DNA from: FEN-1297 sp963710735
Lineage (GTDB): Bacteria > Bacteroidota > Ignavibacteria > Ignavibacteriales > Ignavibacteriaceae
Direction: 5' to 3'
DNA length: 64,000 bases
Assembly (NCBI GenBank): GCA_963710735.1
Contig: CAVQBN010000006.1
Span: 248,001 to 312,000, forward strand
The translations under genes and the position numbers were made by a program. How positions within the stretch are numbered: position 1 is the first letter of the stretch; every line of letters starts with the position of its first letter. Below are positions 9,692-19,188 of this stretch, piece by piece. The notes beneath the pieces are model-generated. The model saw nothing but the letters and a program-made list of their open reading frames with translations, was not told where the DNA came from and did not search any database.

Positions 9692-9758
9692 ATATATTGG
9701 GAAATGCAAATTGGTTTTATTCATTTAAAGTTATTGATAAAACAAATCCTATAATAAC

Positions 9759-11150
9759 CTAGGCTTTTGGGCCTATCATTTTTTCAGGTCGTACAACTTC
9801 ATCAAATTTTTCTGCAGTTAATAAATTTAATTCAACTGCTGCTTCTTTCAATGTTTTATTTTCTTTATGTGCTTTTTTTGCAACTTTGGCTGCATTGTCA
9901 TAACCAATATGGGGATTTAATGCTGTCACCAGCATTAAAGAATCATTAAGATGTTTTTTAATGTTGTTTTCATTTGCTTGAATTCCCACCACACAATTAT
10001 CTGTAAAGCTTTCACAAGCATCGGCTAATAATCTTATTGATTGAAGAACATTAAAAATGATAACCGGTTTAAACACATTCAATTCGAAATTACCGCTTGC
10101 ACCAGCAATAGTAACGGTAGTATCATTTCCAATTACCTGAGTACAAACCATCGTCATCGCTTCCGATTGAGTAGGATTAACTTTACCGGGCATAATGGAA
10201 CTTCCAGGTTCATTTTCAGGAAGAAGCAATTCACCTATTCCGCAGCGGGGACCTGAACCAAGCCATCGAATATCATTGGCAATTTTCATTAATGAAGCCG
10301 CCAATGTTTTCATAACTCCGCTTGTCTCAACTAATGCATCATGTGCAGCAAGAGCCTCAAATTTATTTCGAGCAGAAACAAAAGGCTTATTTGTCAGTTT
10401 TGCAATTTGCGCCGCAGCTTTAACTGCAAATTCAGGATGAGTATTTAATCCAGTTCCAACCGCAGTTCCACCGAGAGCAAGTTCATATAGTCTGGTTAAA
10501 CATGCATGAATTCTTTCCAATCCGTTGGTTAGCTGCTGAACATAACCTGAAAATTCTTGCCCAAGAGTTAATGGTGTAGCATCCATCAGGTGAGTTCTTC
10601 CGATTTTGATAATATCTTTAAACTCTTTTGATTTTACATCCAATGCATCTCTAAGTTTTGTAACCATTGGGATTAATCTTCTATGAATTTCTTCCACAGC
10701 GGCAATATGCATTGCAGTCGGAAATGTATCATTCGATGATTGAGCTTTGTTAACATCATCATTAGGATGAATCGGTTTTTTACTGCCCAAAACTCCGCCC
10801 GCAATTTCGATAGCTCTGTTTGAAATTACTTCATTAGCATTCATGTTTGTCTGCGTACCACTGCCTGTCTGCCAAACTACAAGCGGGAAATGCTCATCAA
10901 GTTTTCCTTCTATTACTTCATCTGCTGCTTTAATAATTAACTCGGCTTTTTCCGCCGGTAAAATGCCAAGCTCCTTATTTGTTAATGCGGCAGCTTTTTT
11001 TAAAATACCAAGTGCTCTTATTAACTCACGTGGAAATCTCTCTCCACCAATTTTGAAATTCATTAATGATCTGGCTGTTTGTGCGCCGTAATATTTATTA
11101 GTAGGGACTTTCATTTCACCCATACTATCGGTTTCAATTCTGAATTCCAT
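9759..11150 (-). CDS. fumC: Class II fumarate hydratase
   Basis: Reversible hydration of fumarate to L-malate in the TCA cycle, cytoplasmic homotetramer. The 463-aa product matches the usual family length. I chose ATG 11150, which gives the family start MEFRIETDSMGE and is preceded by GGAG at 9-base spacing; an ATG five codons upstream is less likely. Signature GSSIMPGKVNPTQSEA, near residue 320, contains the mobile catalytic loop. TGSGTQTNMN and GRTHLMDATPLTLGQE are the other conserved blocks. The sequence favours fumarase over aspartase, but the two families are close. The gene is transcribed alone and faces away from the kinase-like gene on its right. Confidence 0.95.
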   Translation of the reverse strand: MEFRIETDSMGEMKVPTNKYYGAQTARSLMNFKIGGERFPRELIRALGILKKAAALTNKELGILPAEKAELIIKAADEVIEGKLDEHFPLVVWQTGSGTQTNMNANEVISNRAIEIAGGVLGSKKPIHPNDDVNKAQSSNDTFPTAMHIAAVEEIHRRLIPMVTKLRDALDVKSKEFKDIIKIGRTHLMDATPLTLGQEFSGYVQQLTNGLERIHACLTRLYELALGGTAVGTGLNTHPEFAVKAAAQIAKLTNKPFVSARNKFEALAAHDALVETSGVMKTLAASLMKIANDIRWLGSGPRCGIGELLLPENEPGSSIMPGKVNPTQSEAMTMVCTQVIGNDTTVTIAGASGNFELNVFKPVIIFNVLQSIRLLADACESFTDNCVVGIQANENNIKKHLNDSLMLVTALNPHIGYDNAAKVAKKAHKENKTLKEAAVELNLLTAEKFDEVVRPEKMIGPKA

Positions 11151-11613
11151 AAGTTTTAACTCCATATTATTCTATTAAATATTATTCGGGGAGATTAAAT
11201 AATTCCCCAAGCTATAAATTCATATATATAATTTACAATAATTTATTGATAATTATGATCAACTATTATTTTTAAATAAGGAATTTATATAGTGAATAAT
11301 TTAGTTTTGACTTGCTTTCTAAGATGAAAAAATATTTTAGAAAGTTTAGCTTTTTGTTTTTTATCACAAAATATTTTCAAACAATTTAGAAATTAGTAAA
11401 TAAGTTGAAATGATTTCTAGAAATAGAAGTAAAAACTATAATATTAGCAAAATACTTAATTTTTCAGAAAATAGAATTACTTTCAATCTTAGCGGAAAGT
11501 TAATCTATTTTTATTGCGGATATATCTTTAAATAAAACTTAATATAATTTTAACTGAGAAGACCATTCTTATGGCTTATCGGTTCATTTCTTATATTGGA
11601 AAGGAAGCACATT
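11151..11613. other. Divergent intergenic region, no defined site
   Basis: About 460 bases between fumC (minus strand) and the first cytidylate-kinase-like gene (plus strand). It is very AT-rich with many TATAAT-like words, so promoters for both genes are expected, but I could not assign any with confidence. No hairpin with a T-tract and no RNA gene seen. Confidence 0.45.
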
Positions 11614-12345
11614 ATGCTCGTCAAAGGCCCTATTGAGAAAGCAAGAATGTATATAGAATCTCAGAATAAGCTGGAAGATAATCTTCAAGAAAAAAATCAG
11701 AAAATAAAACCAGGCCCATGTATTACTGTATCACGGGAACCGGGAGCTCGTGCAAATATAATAGGCGAATTGTTAGTTGATTTCTTTAATAATTTTTATA
11801 ATAACAATCCTATTCAATGGACAGTTTTTGATAAAAATCTGATTGAAAAAGTATTGCAAGATCATCAGCTGCCGCAAAGATTAAGTAAATTAATGGAAGA
11901 AAAGAAATACTCGGCTGTTCAATCCATTGCGGCAGAATTACTTGGTGGACAACCTTCAATCTGGAGTTTGGTGCATAAAACAACTGAAACCATTCTTCAG
12001 ATTGCGCAAATAGGGAACGTAATAATTTTAGATAGAGGAGCTAACGTAATTACTTCCAAACTTTGGAATTCTTTTCATGTCCGTTTAGTTGCACCGTTAG
12101 AGGACAGAATTAACCACGTTCAAACACTTTATAACTTTGAAAGGAAAGATTCAATTGATTACATTAAGAAAGAAGACCTTGATAGAAAAGATTATGTAAT
12201 GAATTACTTCCATAAAGATATAAATGATCCGCTGCTTTATCACTTAGTAATTAATACTCATATGATTACTGATGAGGAAGCCGCCGAAATTATAGGCAAA
12301 GCAGTAATGAAAAGATTCCCTGAAATGTTTTCCCTCGGCGATTAA
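11614..12345 (+). CDS. Cytidylate-kinase-like family protein, copy 1
   Basis: 243-aa P-loop NTPase of the cytidylate-kinase-like (Cytidylate_kin2/AAA_26) family. The start is ATG 11614 after AAGGAAG; it aligns with the start of the paralogue at 12587. The nucleotide-binding region near residue 40 reads SREPGARANIIGE, a degenerate P-loop without the usual GK[ST]. The second family motif is altered here (LDRGANVIT, against VGRAGNVIA in copy 2). The C-terminal SFHVRLVAPLEDR block is kept in both. Substrate is unknown; such proteins are not proven to phosphorylate CMP. Lost P-loop glycine/lysine residues make a regulatory role plausible. Confidence 0.75.
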   Translation: MLVKGPIEKARMYIESQNKLEDNLQEKNQKIKPGPCITVSREPGARANIIGELLVDFFNNFYNNNPIQWTVFDKNLIEKVLQDHQLPQRLSKLMEEKKYSAVQSIAAELLGGQPSIWSLVHKTTETILQIAQIGNVIILDRGANVITSKLWNSFHVRLVAPLEDRINHVQTLYNFERKDSIDYIKKEDLDRKDYVMNYFHKDINDPLLYHLVINTHMITDEEAAEIIGKAVMKRFPEMFSLGD

Positions 12346-12586
12346 AATAAACTAATAAAATATTTCAAAATTATTAACTTAATTGATCCACTTAATTACC
12401 ATTCAAGTTATCATTAAATTATTCTGCTCTCCATCATTTTACAAATATTAAAGCAAGTAAAATCAATGCGTTAGTAGTAGGATTAATAATGTTATTTAGA
12501 CTCATCAAAAAAAACATTATATTAAAATTAGTTATACCTTTCTCCTGATTAATTAAGAACAGTTAATTAAAAAGAGGTTTAATAAT

Positions 12587-13333
12587 ATGAGAGTAAAAGG
12601 GGCATTCGAGAAAGCAAAATTCTATATCGAATCACACTCCAAAGATTCAGACTCAAAATTTAAGAAGAAAAAACACGGTCCATGTATTACAATTTCAAGA
12701 GAAACCGGTGCCGGCGCAGATATAGTGAGTGAAGAATTGATCGACTTTTTTCAGCCTTACTCAGATGAGTTTTCTGTACCGTGGACTATCTTTGACAAAA
12801 ACCTGATAGAAAAAGTTTTAGAAGATCATCATCTTCCGCAAACACTTAGCCGGTACTTTGTTGAAGATAAATTATCTGAGCTTAAATCTACTGTAAATGA
12901 ATTGCTCGGGCTGCATCCGAATACCTGGATTTTAGTTAATAAAACCAGCAACACAATACTACAGCTTGCACAAATTGGAAATTGTGTAATAGTAGGACGC
13001 GCAGGTAATGTTATTGCTTCAAGGTTAAAAAATTCTTTTCATGTCAGATTGGTTGCGCCGCTTGATGTCAGGATCCAGCGTGTAATGGAAAAATTCGATA
13101 AATCCAGATCTGAGGCAGCTGAATATATTAAGAAAGAAGATCTTGCCAGAAAGAATTATCTGAAAAAATATTTCAACAAAGAGGTAGAGGATCCTTTATT
13201 GTATAATATGGTTATAAATACAGCTTTATTCGGCTATAAAAAAGCAGCACAGATAATCGGCAAAGCTGTATTGCATAATTATCCGCAGTTCTTCTATTTT
13301 GATGAAGAAGAAGTAATGACACATAATCTTTAA
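12587..13333 (+). CDS. Cytidylate-kinase-like family protein, copy 2
   Basis: 248-aa paralogue of the preceding gene, alike along the whole length (VKGAFEKAKFYIES against VKGPIEKARMYIES; FDKNLIEKVL in both). Here the P-loop region reads SRETGAGADIVSEE and the second motif VGRAGNVIA is closer to the family form, so this copy looks less diverged. A GAGG ribosome site precedes ATG 12587. The 241-bp spacer between the two genes suggests separate promoters after a tandem duplication. Role unknown. Confidence 0.75.
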   Translation: MRVKGAFEKAKFYIESHSKDSDSKFKKKKHGPCITISRETGAGADIVSEELIDFFQPYSDEFSVPWTIFDKNLIEKVLEDHHLPQTLSRYFVEDKLSELKSTVNELLGLHPNTWILVNKTSNTILQLAQIGNCVIVGRAGNVIASRLKNSFHVRLVAPLDVRIQRVMEKFDKSRSEAAEYIKKEDLARKNYLKKYFNKEVEDPLLYNMVINTALFGYKKAAQIIGKAVLHNYPQFFYFDEEEVMTHNL

Positions 13334-13700
13334 TCAATTAATTGAAACGTAAACTAGGTTTGTCACATTTAACCATAAATCAGCCCAAAGTCAGATTATT
13401 TTCTTCCTTGCAATGAAATATCTTTTGGGATTAAATTAGCATATAATAATTATTGTTTTTACTTTTTTAAAATTAATTTTTTCTTCATCCCTTATAATTT
13501 CAATATAATTCAATGTTAAGGATTAATGCATTTTTTAATGTATTTAGTACGAAAAATCGAAATTTTAGAAAAATTGGAAAAAGTCGGAGACAAAAATATT
13601 AACAGAAAATTAACAACTTTATTCGAAAAGATAGCAGAAAAAGTTGCAGCAAATTAGATTTTTTTTTGTACTTTTGTTCTATAAGAAAGAGAGATTGTTA
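13334..13700. other. Intergenic stretch, no recognised feature
   Basis: 367 bases, strongly AT-rich. It precedes the TerB-like gene and must carry its promoter, but I see no clear operator, RNA or terminator with a T-tract. Confidence 0.4.
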
Positions 13701-14114
13701 ATGGAACTTACTTTGAAAGATAAAAGCAGCTATTTGAAAGGGTTATTAATAGTTGCCAAAAAGGATAACCAGTTAACTGAACCGGAGAAAAAAATCCTTA
13801 GAGATATTGCACTAAAATTGGGTTTTGCCACTGATTTTTATGAAGATACTTTAAGAAGTCTTTTGTCAAACAAATATATATTAGAAGACCCTATAAAATT
13901 TTCATGCAAAAAAGTTGCCGAATCATTTATTTCCGATGGATTGAGACTAGCTTTTTCGGATATGATGATTTCTGAAAAAGAAATCGGATGGCTTAAGGCA
14001 ACTGCAGTAGAAAATGAAATAGTGGAAGAATGGTTTGAAGATAAATACAAAAGACAAAAAGATTCTTCAAACACTATTTCTAATTCTGAATTTGCCCTTT
14101 TCTCAATAATTTAG
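13701..14114 (+). CDS. TerB-like domain protein
   Basis: 137-aa all-helical protein resembling TerB/DjlA-type tellurite-resistance domains: LLIVAKKDNQLTEPEKKILRDIALKLG is followed by a second acidic turn ISEKEIGWLK. These two EF-hand-like acidic turns are the usual metal-binding positions of TerB. ATG 13701 is used because of the AGAAAGAGAG just before it; an in-frame upstream start has no site. Alone in its transcription unit. TerB-like domains occur in many stress proteins, so tellurite resistance should not be assumed. Confidence 0.6.
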   Translation: MELTLKDKSSYLKGLLIVAKKDNQLTEPEKKILRDIALKLGFATDFYEDTLRSLLSNKYILEDPIKFSCKKVAESFISDGLRLAFSDMMISEKEIGWLKATAVENEIVEEWFEDKYKRQKDSSNTISNSEFALFSII

Positions 14115-14139
14115 TAATCCCAAAAATTTTATTTAACTA

Positions 14140-14174
14140 GGATCTCCTTAGAAGTTTTACCTTTTTAGGAGACC
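14140..14174 (+). terminator. Hairpin after the TerB-like gene
   Basis: Inverted repeat GGATCTCCTTAGAAG with CTTTTTAGGAGACC, one bulged base. It lies 25 bases after the stop codon. No T-tract follows, so termination is uncertain. Confidence 0.35.
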
Positions 14175-14363
14175 AAAATTCATTTCTACATTCTCATAAA
14201 TTATAAAATTATGCATCTTTAATCAGTCTATCTCACCAATTTAAATTTCCTTATTTGTTGTTTATTCATCTAATCTATAATTTTAATATCACAATCTATT
14301 TTTTCTTTAATTCATATAATAGCTGCAGAGAATCCACGATATAATTTTCAAAAAGGAAAATAA

Positions 14364-15398
14364 ATGAAAAAGATGAAGGCTTTAGTAAAAAAACATGCTG
14401 AGCCAGGTTTATGGTTAGATGAAGTGCCTGTGCCAGAATTCGGAATAAATGACGTTTTAATAAAAATTCATAAAACATCAATTTGCGGCACAGACATCCA
14501 TATTTACAATTGGGATGATTGGGCAAAAAAAACAATTCCGGTTCCAATGGTAACTGGCCATGAATATGTTGGGACTGTAGAAGCTATCGGAAGCAATGTA
14601 CACGACTTTAGTATTGGAGAACTTGTAAGCGGAGAAGGACATATTGTATGCGGACATTGCAGAAATTGCTTAGCCGGAAGAAGACATTTATGTAAGAACA
14701 CCATGGGTGTTGGAGTAAACAGGCCCGGCTGTTTTGCTGAATATCTTTGCATTCCCGTCTCAAATGTATGGCACTGCGATCCTTCTATTCCGGAAGATAT
14801 ATTCTCAATTTTTGATCCTTTCGGCAATGCCACACATACTGCATTATCATACGATCTTCTGGGAGAAGATGTTTTAATTACAGGCGCTGGACCTATTGGA
14901 ATAATGGCAGCGGCCATTGCCAAACATGCCGGCGCTCGTTATGTAGTTATAACGGATATAAATCCTAACCGTTTGGAACTTGCAAAAAAAATGGGTGTTA
15001 CTCGAACAGTTGATGTTACAAAAGAAAGCCTCGAAAGTGTTATGAACGAACTCGGGATGAAAGAAGGATTCGATATAGGTTTAGAAATGTCCGGAAGTAA
15101 CGAGGCACTTAAAAGTATGATTTCGGTAATGTGTCATGGCGGTAAAATAGCTTTACTTGGAATTCTTCCTAGCAGTGCCGCTATCAATTGGGAAACCGTT
15201 GTTTTTAACGGGCTGACTTTAAAAGGCATTTACGGCAGACAAATGTTTGAAACCTGGTATAAAATGACTGTGATGATACAGACTGGTTTGGACATTTCAC
15301 CAATTATAACTAATCATTTTCCTTATGATAAGTTTAAAGATGGTTTTGAACTAATGAAGTCAGGTAACTCCGGTAAAATTATTCTTGAATGGTTATAA
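14364..15398 (+). CDS. tdh: L-threonine 3-dehydrogenase
   Basis: Zinc, NAD-dependent oxidation of L-threonine to 2-amino-3-ketobutyrate, first step of threonine breakdown to glycine. 344 aa, usual length. Catalytic zinc ligands Cys41 (ICGTD) and His66-Glu67 (GHE); structural zinc cysteines in CGHCRNC and HLC; Rossmann motif GAGPIGIMAA near residue 175. Start ATG 14364 follows AAAAGGAAAA. The partner 2-amino-3-ketobutyrate ligase gene follows on the same strand, but a strong hairpin lies between them, so they may be separate or partly separated units. Confidence 0.95.
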   Translation: MKKMKALVKKHAEPGLWLDEVPVPEFGINDVLIKIHKTSICGTDIHIYNWDDWAKKTIPVPMVTGHEYVGTVEAIGSNVHDFSIGELVSGEGHIVCGHCRNCLAGRRHLCKNTMGVGVNRPGCFAEYLCIPVSNVWHCDPSIPEDIFSIFDPFGNATHTALSYDLLGEDVLITGAGPIGIMAAAIAKHAGARYVVITDINPNRLELAKKMGVTRTVDVTKESLESVMNELGMKEGFDIGLEMSGSNEALKSMISVMCHGGKIALLGILPSSAAINWETVVFNGLTLKGIYGRQMFETWYKMTVMIQTGLDISPIITNHFPYDKFKDGFELMKSGNSGKIILEWL

Positions 15399-15512
15399 TA
15401 TTACAAATGGAATTAATTAACGCTTAAATATTTTTAATTTTTATGTACATATACTTTTTTTTAAATCTACATACAAATAAAACTACTATCATTAAAGAAA
15501 ATTTTCTAAAAA

Positions 15513-15545
15513 AAATCCCGGAAAGATAAAGCCGGGATTTTTTCT
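15513..15545 (+). terminator. Rho-independent terminator after tdh
   Basis: Perfect 9-bp stem AAATCCCGG/CCGGGATTT with a 10-base loop, followed by TTTC then TTTT. It sits 115 bases after the tdh stop and 86 bases before kbl. Confidence 0.85.
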
Positions 15546-15630
15546 TTTAAACATTTCAGATAATTATTTTTTTGATTTATAAAAATTTAAATCTTAAAAT
15601 TGACTTAATAAAAAGTTAAAGGAATTTATT

Positions 15631-16815
15631 ATGACAGAATCAACTAAAAATTTTTACAAACAGCAGATTACACAAATTGAGACGGAAGGGCTCTTCAAGA
15701 AAGAAAGAATAATTGTAAGTCCTCAAAGCTCAAGAATTGAAGTTAAGGGTGGCCAATCAGTTTTAAATATGTGTGCAAATAATTATTTGGGATTAGCTAA
15801 TCATCCTGAAATAATAAAGGCAGCAAAGGAAAGCTATGATAAATGGGGTTATGGGCTTTCATCTGTCCGTTTTATATGCGGAACGCAGGAAATTCATAAA
15901 GAACTTGAACAAAAAATTACTGAATTTCTGGGAACCGAAGATACCATCCTTTACACTTCATGCTTCGATGCAAACGGCGGACTTTTTGAAACAATTGTTT
16001 CCGAAGAAGACGCAATAATAAGCGATGAGTTAAATCATGCAAGCATTATTGATGGAATAAGATTATGTAAAGCACAAAGATATCGTTATAAAAACAGTGA
16101 CATGAATGACCTGGAAGAAAAATTAAAAGAAGCTCAATCAGCACGATTTCGTTTAATTGCTACTGACGGAGTTTTTTCTATGGATGGATTTATTGCAAAG
16201 CTGAAAGATATATGCAATCTGGCAGATAAATATAATGCAATGGTTATGGTTGATGATTCTCATGCAGTTGGATTTATGGGGAAACATGGGAAAGGCACCC
16301 ACGAATATAATGATGTAATAGGAAGAATCGATATAATAACTGGAACCTTAGGTAAAGCACTGGGTGGTGCCAGCGGAGGTTATACAAGCGGAAGAAAAGA
16401 AATAATTGATATGCTTCGTCAGCGCTCTCGGCCGTATTTGTTTTCTAATACTGTTGCACCGAGTATTATTGCTGCTTCTTTAAAAGTGTTAGAACTACTT
16501 CAATCATCTACAGCACTAAGAGATAAGTTAGAAGATAATACTAAATATTTTCGTGATGGTATTTCTAAAGCTGGTTTAAATATAAAACCGGGTGTTCATC
16601 CGATTGTTCCAATTATGGTCGGAGACGCTTCCCTTTCACAAAAGATGGCAGCAAGATTGTTGGAAAAAGGTGTTTATGTAATAGGATTCTTTTACCCGGT
16701 AGTACCAAAGGAAACTGCCAGAATAAGAGTTCAAATTTCTGCTGCTCATTCAAAAGAAGATTTAGACTTTGCTATAAAAATGTTTAAAGAGGTAAAAGAA
16801 GAATTTGATATTTAA
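15631..16815 (+). CDS. kbl: Glycine C-acetyltransferase (2-amino-3-ketobutyrate CoA ligase)
   Basis: PLP enzyme that cleaves 2-amino-3-ketobutyrate with CoA to glycine and acetyl-CoA, completing the threonine pathway started by Tdh. 394 aa, the normal length for Kbl. CANNYLG near residue 50 and VDDSHAVGFMG near residue 205 are alpha-oxoamine-synthase motifs. The PLP lysine is in GTLGKALGGASGG near residue 243. The tdh neighbour favours Kbl over the related BioF. AAAGG precedes ATG 15631. Confidence 0.95.
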   Translation: MTESTKNFYKQQITQIETEGLFKKERIIVSPQSSRIEVKGGQSVLNMCANNYLGLANHPEIIKAAKESYDKWGYGLSSVRFICGTQEIHKELEQKITEFLGTEDTILYTSCFDANGGLFETIVSEEDAIISDELNHASIIDGIRLCKAQRYRYKNSDMNDLEEKLKEAQSARFRLIATDGVFSMDGFIAKLKDICNLADKYNAMVMVDDSHAVGFMGKHGKGTHEYNDVIGRIDIITGTLGKALGGASGGYTSGRKEIIDMLRQRSRPYLFSNTVAPSIIAASLKVLELLQSSTALRDKLEDNTKYFRDGISKAGLNIKPGVHPIVPIMVGDASLSQKMAARLLEKGVYVIGFFYPVVPKETARIRVQISAAHSKEDLDFAIKMFKEVKEEFDI

Positions 16816-16836
16816 ACTGTTTGTTGAATTATGCAA

Positions 16837-16865
16837 AAACCCGATTTCTAAATGAAATCGGGTTT
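16837..16865. terminator. Bidirectional terminator between convergent genes
   Basis: Perfect 12-bp stem AAACCCGATTTC/GAAATCGGGTTT with a 5-base loop. It lies between kbl (plus) and the NtrC paralogue (minus). On the minus strand the stem is followed by a five-T run. Confidence 0.85.
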
Positions 16866-16895
16866 GAAATATATGCTAAAAAATTTTAGTGGACG

Positions 16896-18251
16896 TTAAT
16901 GTACTTTAGTTCTCAACCTATATTTATTTATTTTGTTATATAAAGTAACACGATCTATTTCCAGTATTTGAGCACTTCGGGAAATATTCCAATTATTTTC
17001 ATTCAGTACTTTCAAAATATATTTTTTTTCAATTGCAGATAAACTCTTTTTACCTTCATCAATATCAATTGGGCCTGAAGCCACATGGAAAGGTAAATCA
17101 TTAACTGTGATCAATTCTGTTTTACCGACAACGACAGCCCTCTCAATTGCATTTTCCAATTCTCTAACGTTACCCGGCCAATCATAATTTAATAAAAAAT
17201 CAGAAGCATCATCAGATATCTCTTTAATTGGTTTATTCATTGCTGTTGAAAATTTCTTAACAAAAGAACTAGCAATGGAAATAACATCTTCTTTCCTTTC
17301 ACGAAGAGGCGGGATTGGAATAGAAAAAACATTTAATTTATAATACAAATCGTTTCTAAATTTTCCTTCTTTAACCAGTTTTTCAATTCTTTCATTAGAA
17401 GCTGCAATTAGCCGAAAATCCGTATTAATTAACTCGGTACCTCCGATCCTGGAAAATAGCTTTGTTTCTAATACTTTAAGAATTTCCACCTGCATCTTAA
17501 GCGAAATAGAACTTACTTCATCAAGATATAAAGTACCTCCATTTATAATTTCAAATTTACCTTTCTTTGTTATTTGACTTCCGGGTTCAGCACCAGCTTC
17601 TTCACCAAATAATTCGCACTCAAGTAAAGATTCTGTTAGTGCACCACATTTTACTGAAATAAAGGGGAAATATTTCCTTTTACTGCTTAAATGAATTTTT
17701 TTAGCAACCAATTCTTTACCAACCCCGCATTCTCCATTAATAAGAACGGATGTATCTGATGATGAAACCGTCCTGATTAATTCATTTATCTTTCTTATAT
17801 GAAAACTTTCTCCTACTAAACTGCCTGATGTTACAATTGTTTCTATGCTTTCTTTTAATTTATTATATTCAAACTTTAAGGTTTTTTGTTCCAAAGCTTT
17901 TTCCACTAAATGAGTAAGTTCATCAGGATCCACTGGTTTTGTAACATAGTCATACGCACCTTCCTTAAATGCAGTGATTGCAGAGGGCACTGAGGCAAAT
18001 GCTGTAATCATTATTACAATTGTATCCTTGTCAATTTTTTTTACTTCTTTCAAAAGGTCTAAGCCGCTCATTCCTGGTAATTTCATGTCGACAAGAAGAA
18101 GATCAAATTTTTCATTTTTAAATTTTGCTAATCCATATTCGCCGTCTTCGGCAATTACTACTTGGTAACCTTCGTTTTCAAACCAATGAAGTAATGATTC
18201 CCTTATAATTTTTTCATCATCGACTATTAAGATTTTTTCCTTTTTATTCAT
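16896..18251 (-). CDS. NtrC-family response regulator with a degenerate sigma54-contact loop
   Basis: 451-aa receiver/AAA+/Fis-HTH protein, the same length as and colinear with the paralogue at 20079. The receiver has Asp55 (LLLVDMKLPG), so it can probably be phosphorylated. Walker A (GECGVGKE, 173-180) and Walker B (LYLDEV) are altered but kept. The sigma54-contacting loop at 220-225 reads GAEPGS where the paralogue has GAFTGA. Without GAFTGA an NtrC protein is not expected to activate sigma54 polymerase. The DNA-binding C-terminus remains (NNWNISRSAQILEIDRVTLYNKINKY), nearly identical to that of the paralogue, so it may compete for the same sites or act as a sigma54-independent regulator. 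Confidence 0.9.
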   Translation of the reverse strand: MNKKEKILIVDDEKIIRESLLHWFENEGYQVVIAEDGEYGLAKFKNEKFDLLLVDMKLPGMSGLDLLKEVKKIDKDTIVIMITAFASVPSAITAFKEGAYDYVTKPVDPDELTHLVEKALEQKTLKFEYNKLKESIETIVTSGSLVGESFHIRKINELIRTVSSSDTSVLINGECGVGKELVAKKIHLSSKRKYFPFISVKCGALTESLLECELFGEEAGAEPGSQITKKGKFEIINGGTLYLDEVSSISLKMQVEILKVLETKLFSRIGGTELINTDFRLIAASNERIEKLVKEGKFRNDLYYKLNVFSIPIPPLRERKEDVISIASSFVKKFSTAMNKPIKEISDDASDFLLNYDWPGNVRELENAIERAVVVGKTELITVNDLPFHVASGPIDIDEGKKSLSAIEKKYILKVLNENNWNISRSAQILEIDRVTLYNKINKYRLRTKVH

Positions 18252-18304
18252 GATAATCTCAACTTTTTATTTAATCAATTGAAAGCGCATCACCAAGAAT
18301 ATCT

Positions 18305-19039
18305 CTATTCAATATTTGTATTATTTAAGATATTTATATATTCATCTTTGCCGATAAGCTGATAGAAATATTTTATTTGCTCTCCCTTATCATTTAAATC
18401 TGATTTAATACAGAGACAACAATCTCGGTACTCATTCAGCATATTTAAAATTTTCACTTGCTGTAATTGAAATTGATTATGTGATAATTTTACGTCTGTT
18501 AGCTCATTTTGATTTACTGCAACAAGTGCTATCCATTTATTTGTTAAAATCGCTTCCGGCGACCAGTTTAATTTGTCTAATAATAAAAAATTTATCGATG
18601 ATGTAAGGCTGATACTTCCCCACTCGCCGTCAATTGACAATATCTTGTTATCGTTTACAAAATAGACCCGCCGCATATATTCTCTAACTTGTGTTAAGTT
18701 TTCAAATAAATTTGCAATTAGAGGATTTATTCCGAGATAATAAATGTTAGCATAGATATTTTTCACAACAAGATTATTTTGTAAATAAATTATTTTAGAA
18801 TCATAATTTGTCTCTTCAATCTTATGGATAATTACATCAATAAAAGCAATATCTCTTAATTTATAATTGCTCATTTTATCGGAATCTCCAAAAAGATTTT
18901 TCATAACTTTATCAAGAGGACAATTTTCACAGTCGAATTTTCGATTACATAATTTGTCTTCAATAATATTTGAGCCAATCCAAATACAATCCAGACCGCC
19001 AATAGCATTTTCATAAATATTTTGACTCAGTGTAACCAT
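18305..19039 (-). CDS. GcvH-like protein with N-terminal four-cysteine motif (copy 1)
   Basis: 244-aa protein, paralogue of the gene at 23148. The N-terminus has four cysteines spaced C-x12-C-x5-C-x2-C (DCIWIGSN, KLC, FDCENC), a likely metal site. The rest resembles a glycine-cleavage H-protein (lipoyl-type barrel) fold: YYLGINPLIANLF, then a strand pattern ending LTNKWIALVAV. No lysine sits at the lipoylation position, so it is not a working H protein. Upstream it overlaps a short GcvH-like fragment; downstream, after 53 bases, comes the degenerate NtrC gene. This matches the gene order of the intact operon further right. Probably redox-linked signalling; function unproven. Confidence 0.75.
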   Translation of the reverse strand: MVTLSQNIYENAIGGLDCIWIGSNIIEDKLCNRKFDCENCPLDKVMKNLFGDSDKMSNYKLRDIAFIDVIIHKIEETNYDSKIIYLQNNLVVKNIYANIYYLGINPLIANLFENLTQVREYMRRVYFVNDNKILSIDGEWGSISLTSSINFLLLDKLNWSPEAILTNKWIALVAVNQNELTDVKLSHNQFQLQQVKILNMLNEYRDCCLCIKSDLNDKGEQIKYFYQLIGKDEYINILNNTNIE

Positions 19040-19188
19040 GATAAAGTATTATTCTTATAAATGATTATAGAATCATCGACACCTATTTTTGCTAACATGC
19101 AAATATTTTTTCTTATACAGATATACGTCTTCAAAAAGTATGTATTGGATGGGATTTTAGTTCCAGAATTAAAAGGTTGAGTAGACAT
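19027..19188 (-). pseudogene. Truncated GcvH-like domain remnant
   Basis: 53-residue frame with a GGGG ribosome site before ATG 19188. The stretch GTKIPSNTYFLKTYICIRK followed by AKIGVDDSII aligns by eye with the start of the GcvH-like domain at 25845 (GFDLPEGVFLSKGHTWVKK, then QIGIDNFIL). It then ends, overlapping the next gene by 13 bases. The rest of the domain is missing. I read it as a remnant of a membrane GcvH-like gene left in a duplicated module. A short real leader peptide is possible. Confidence 0.45.
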
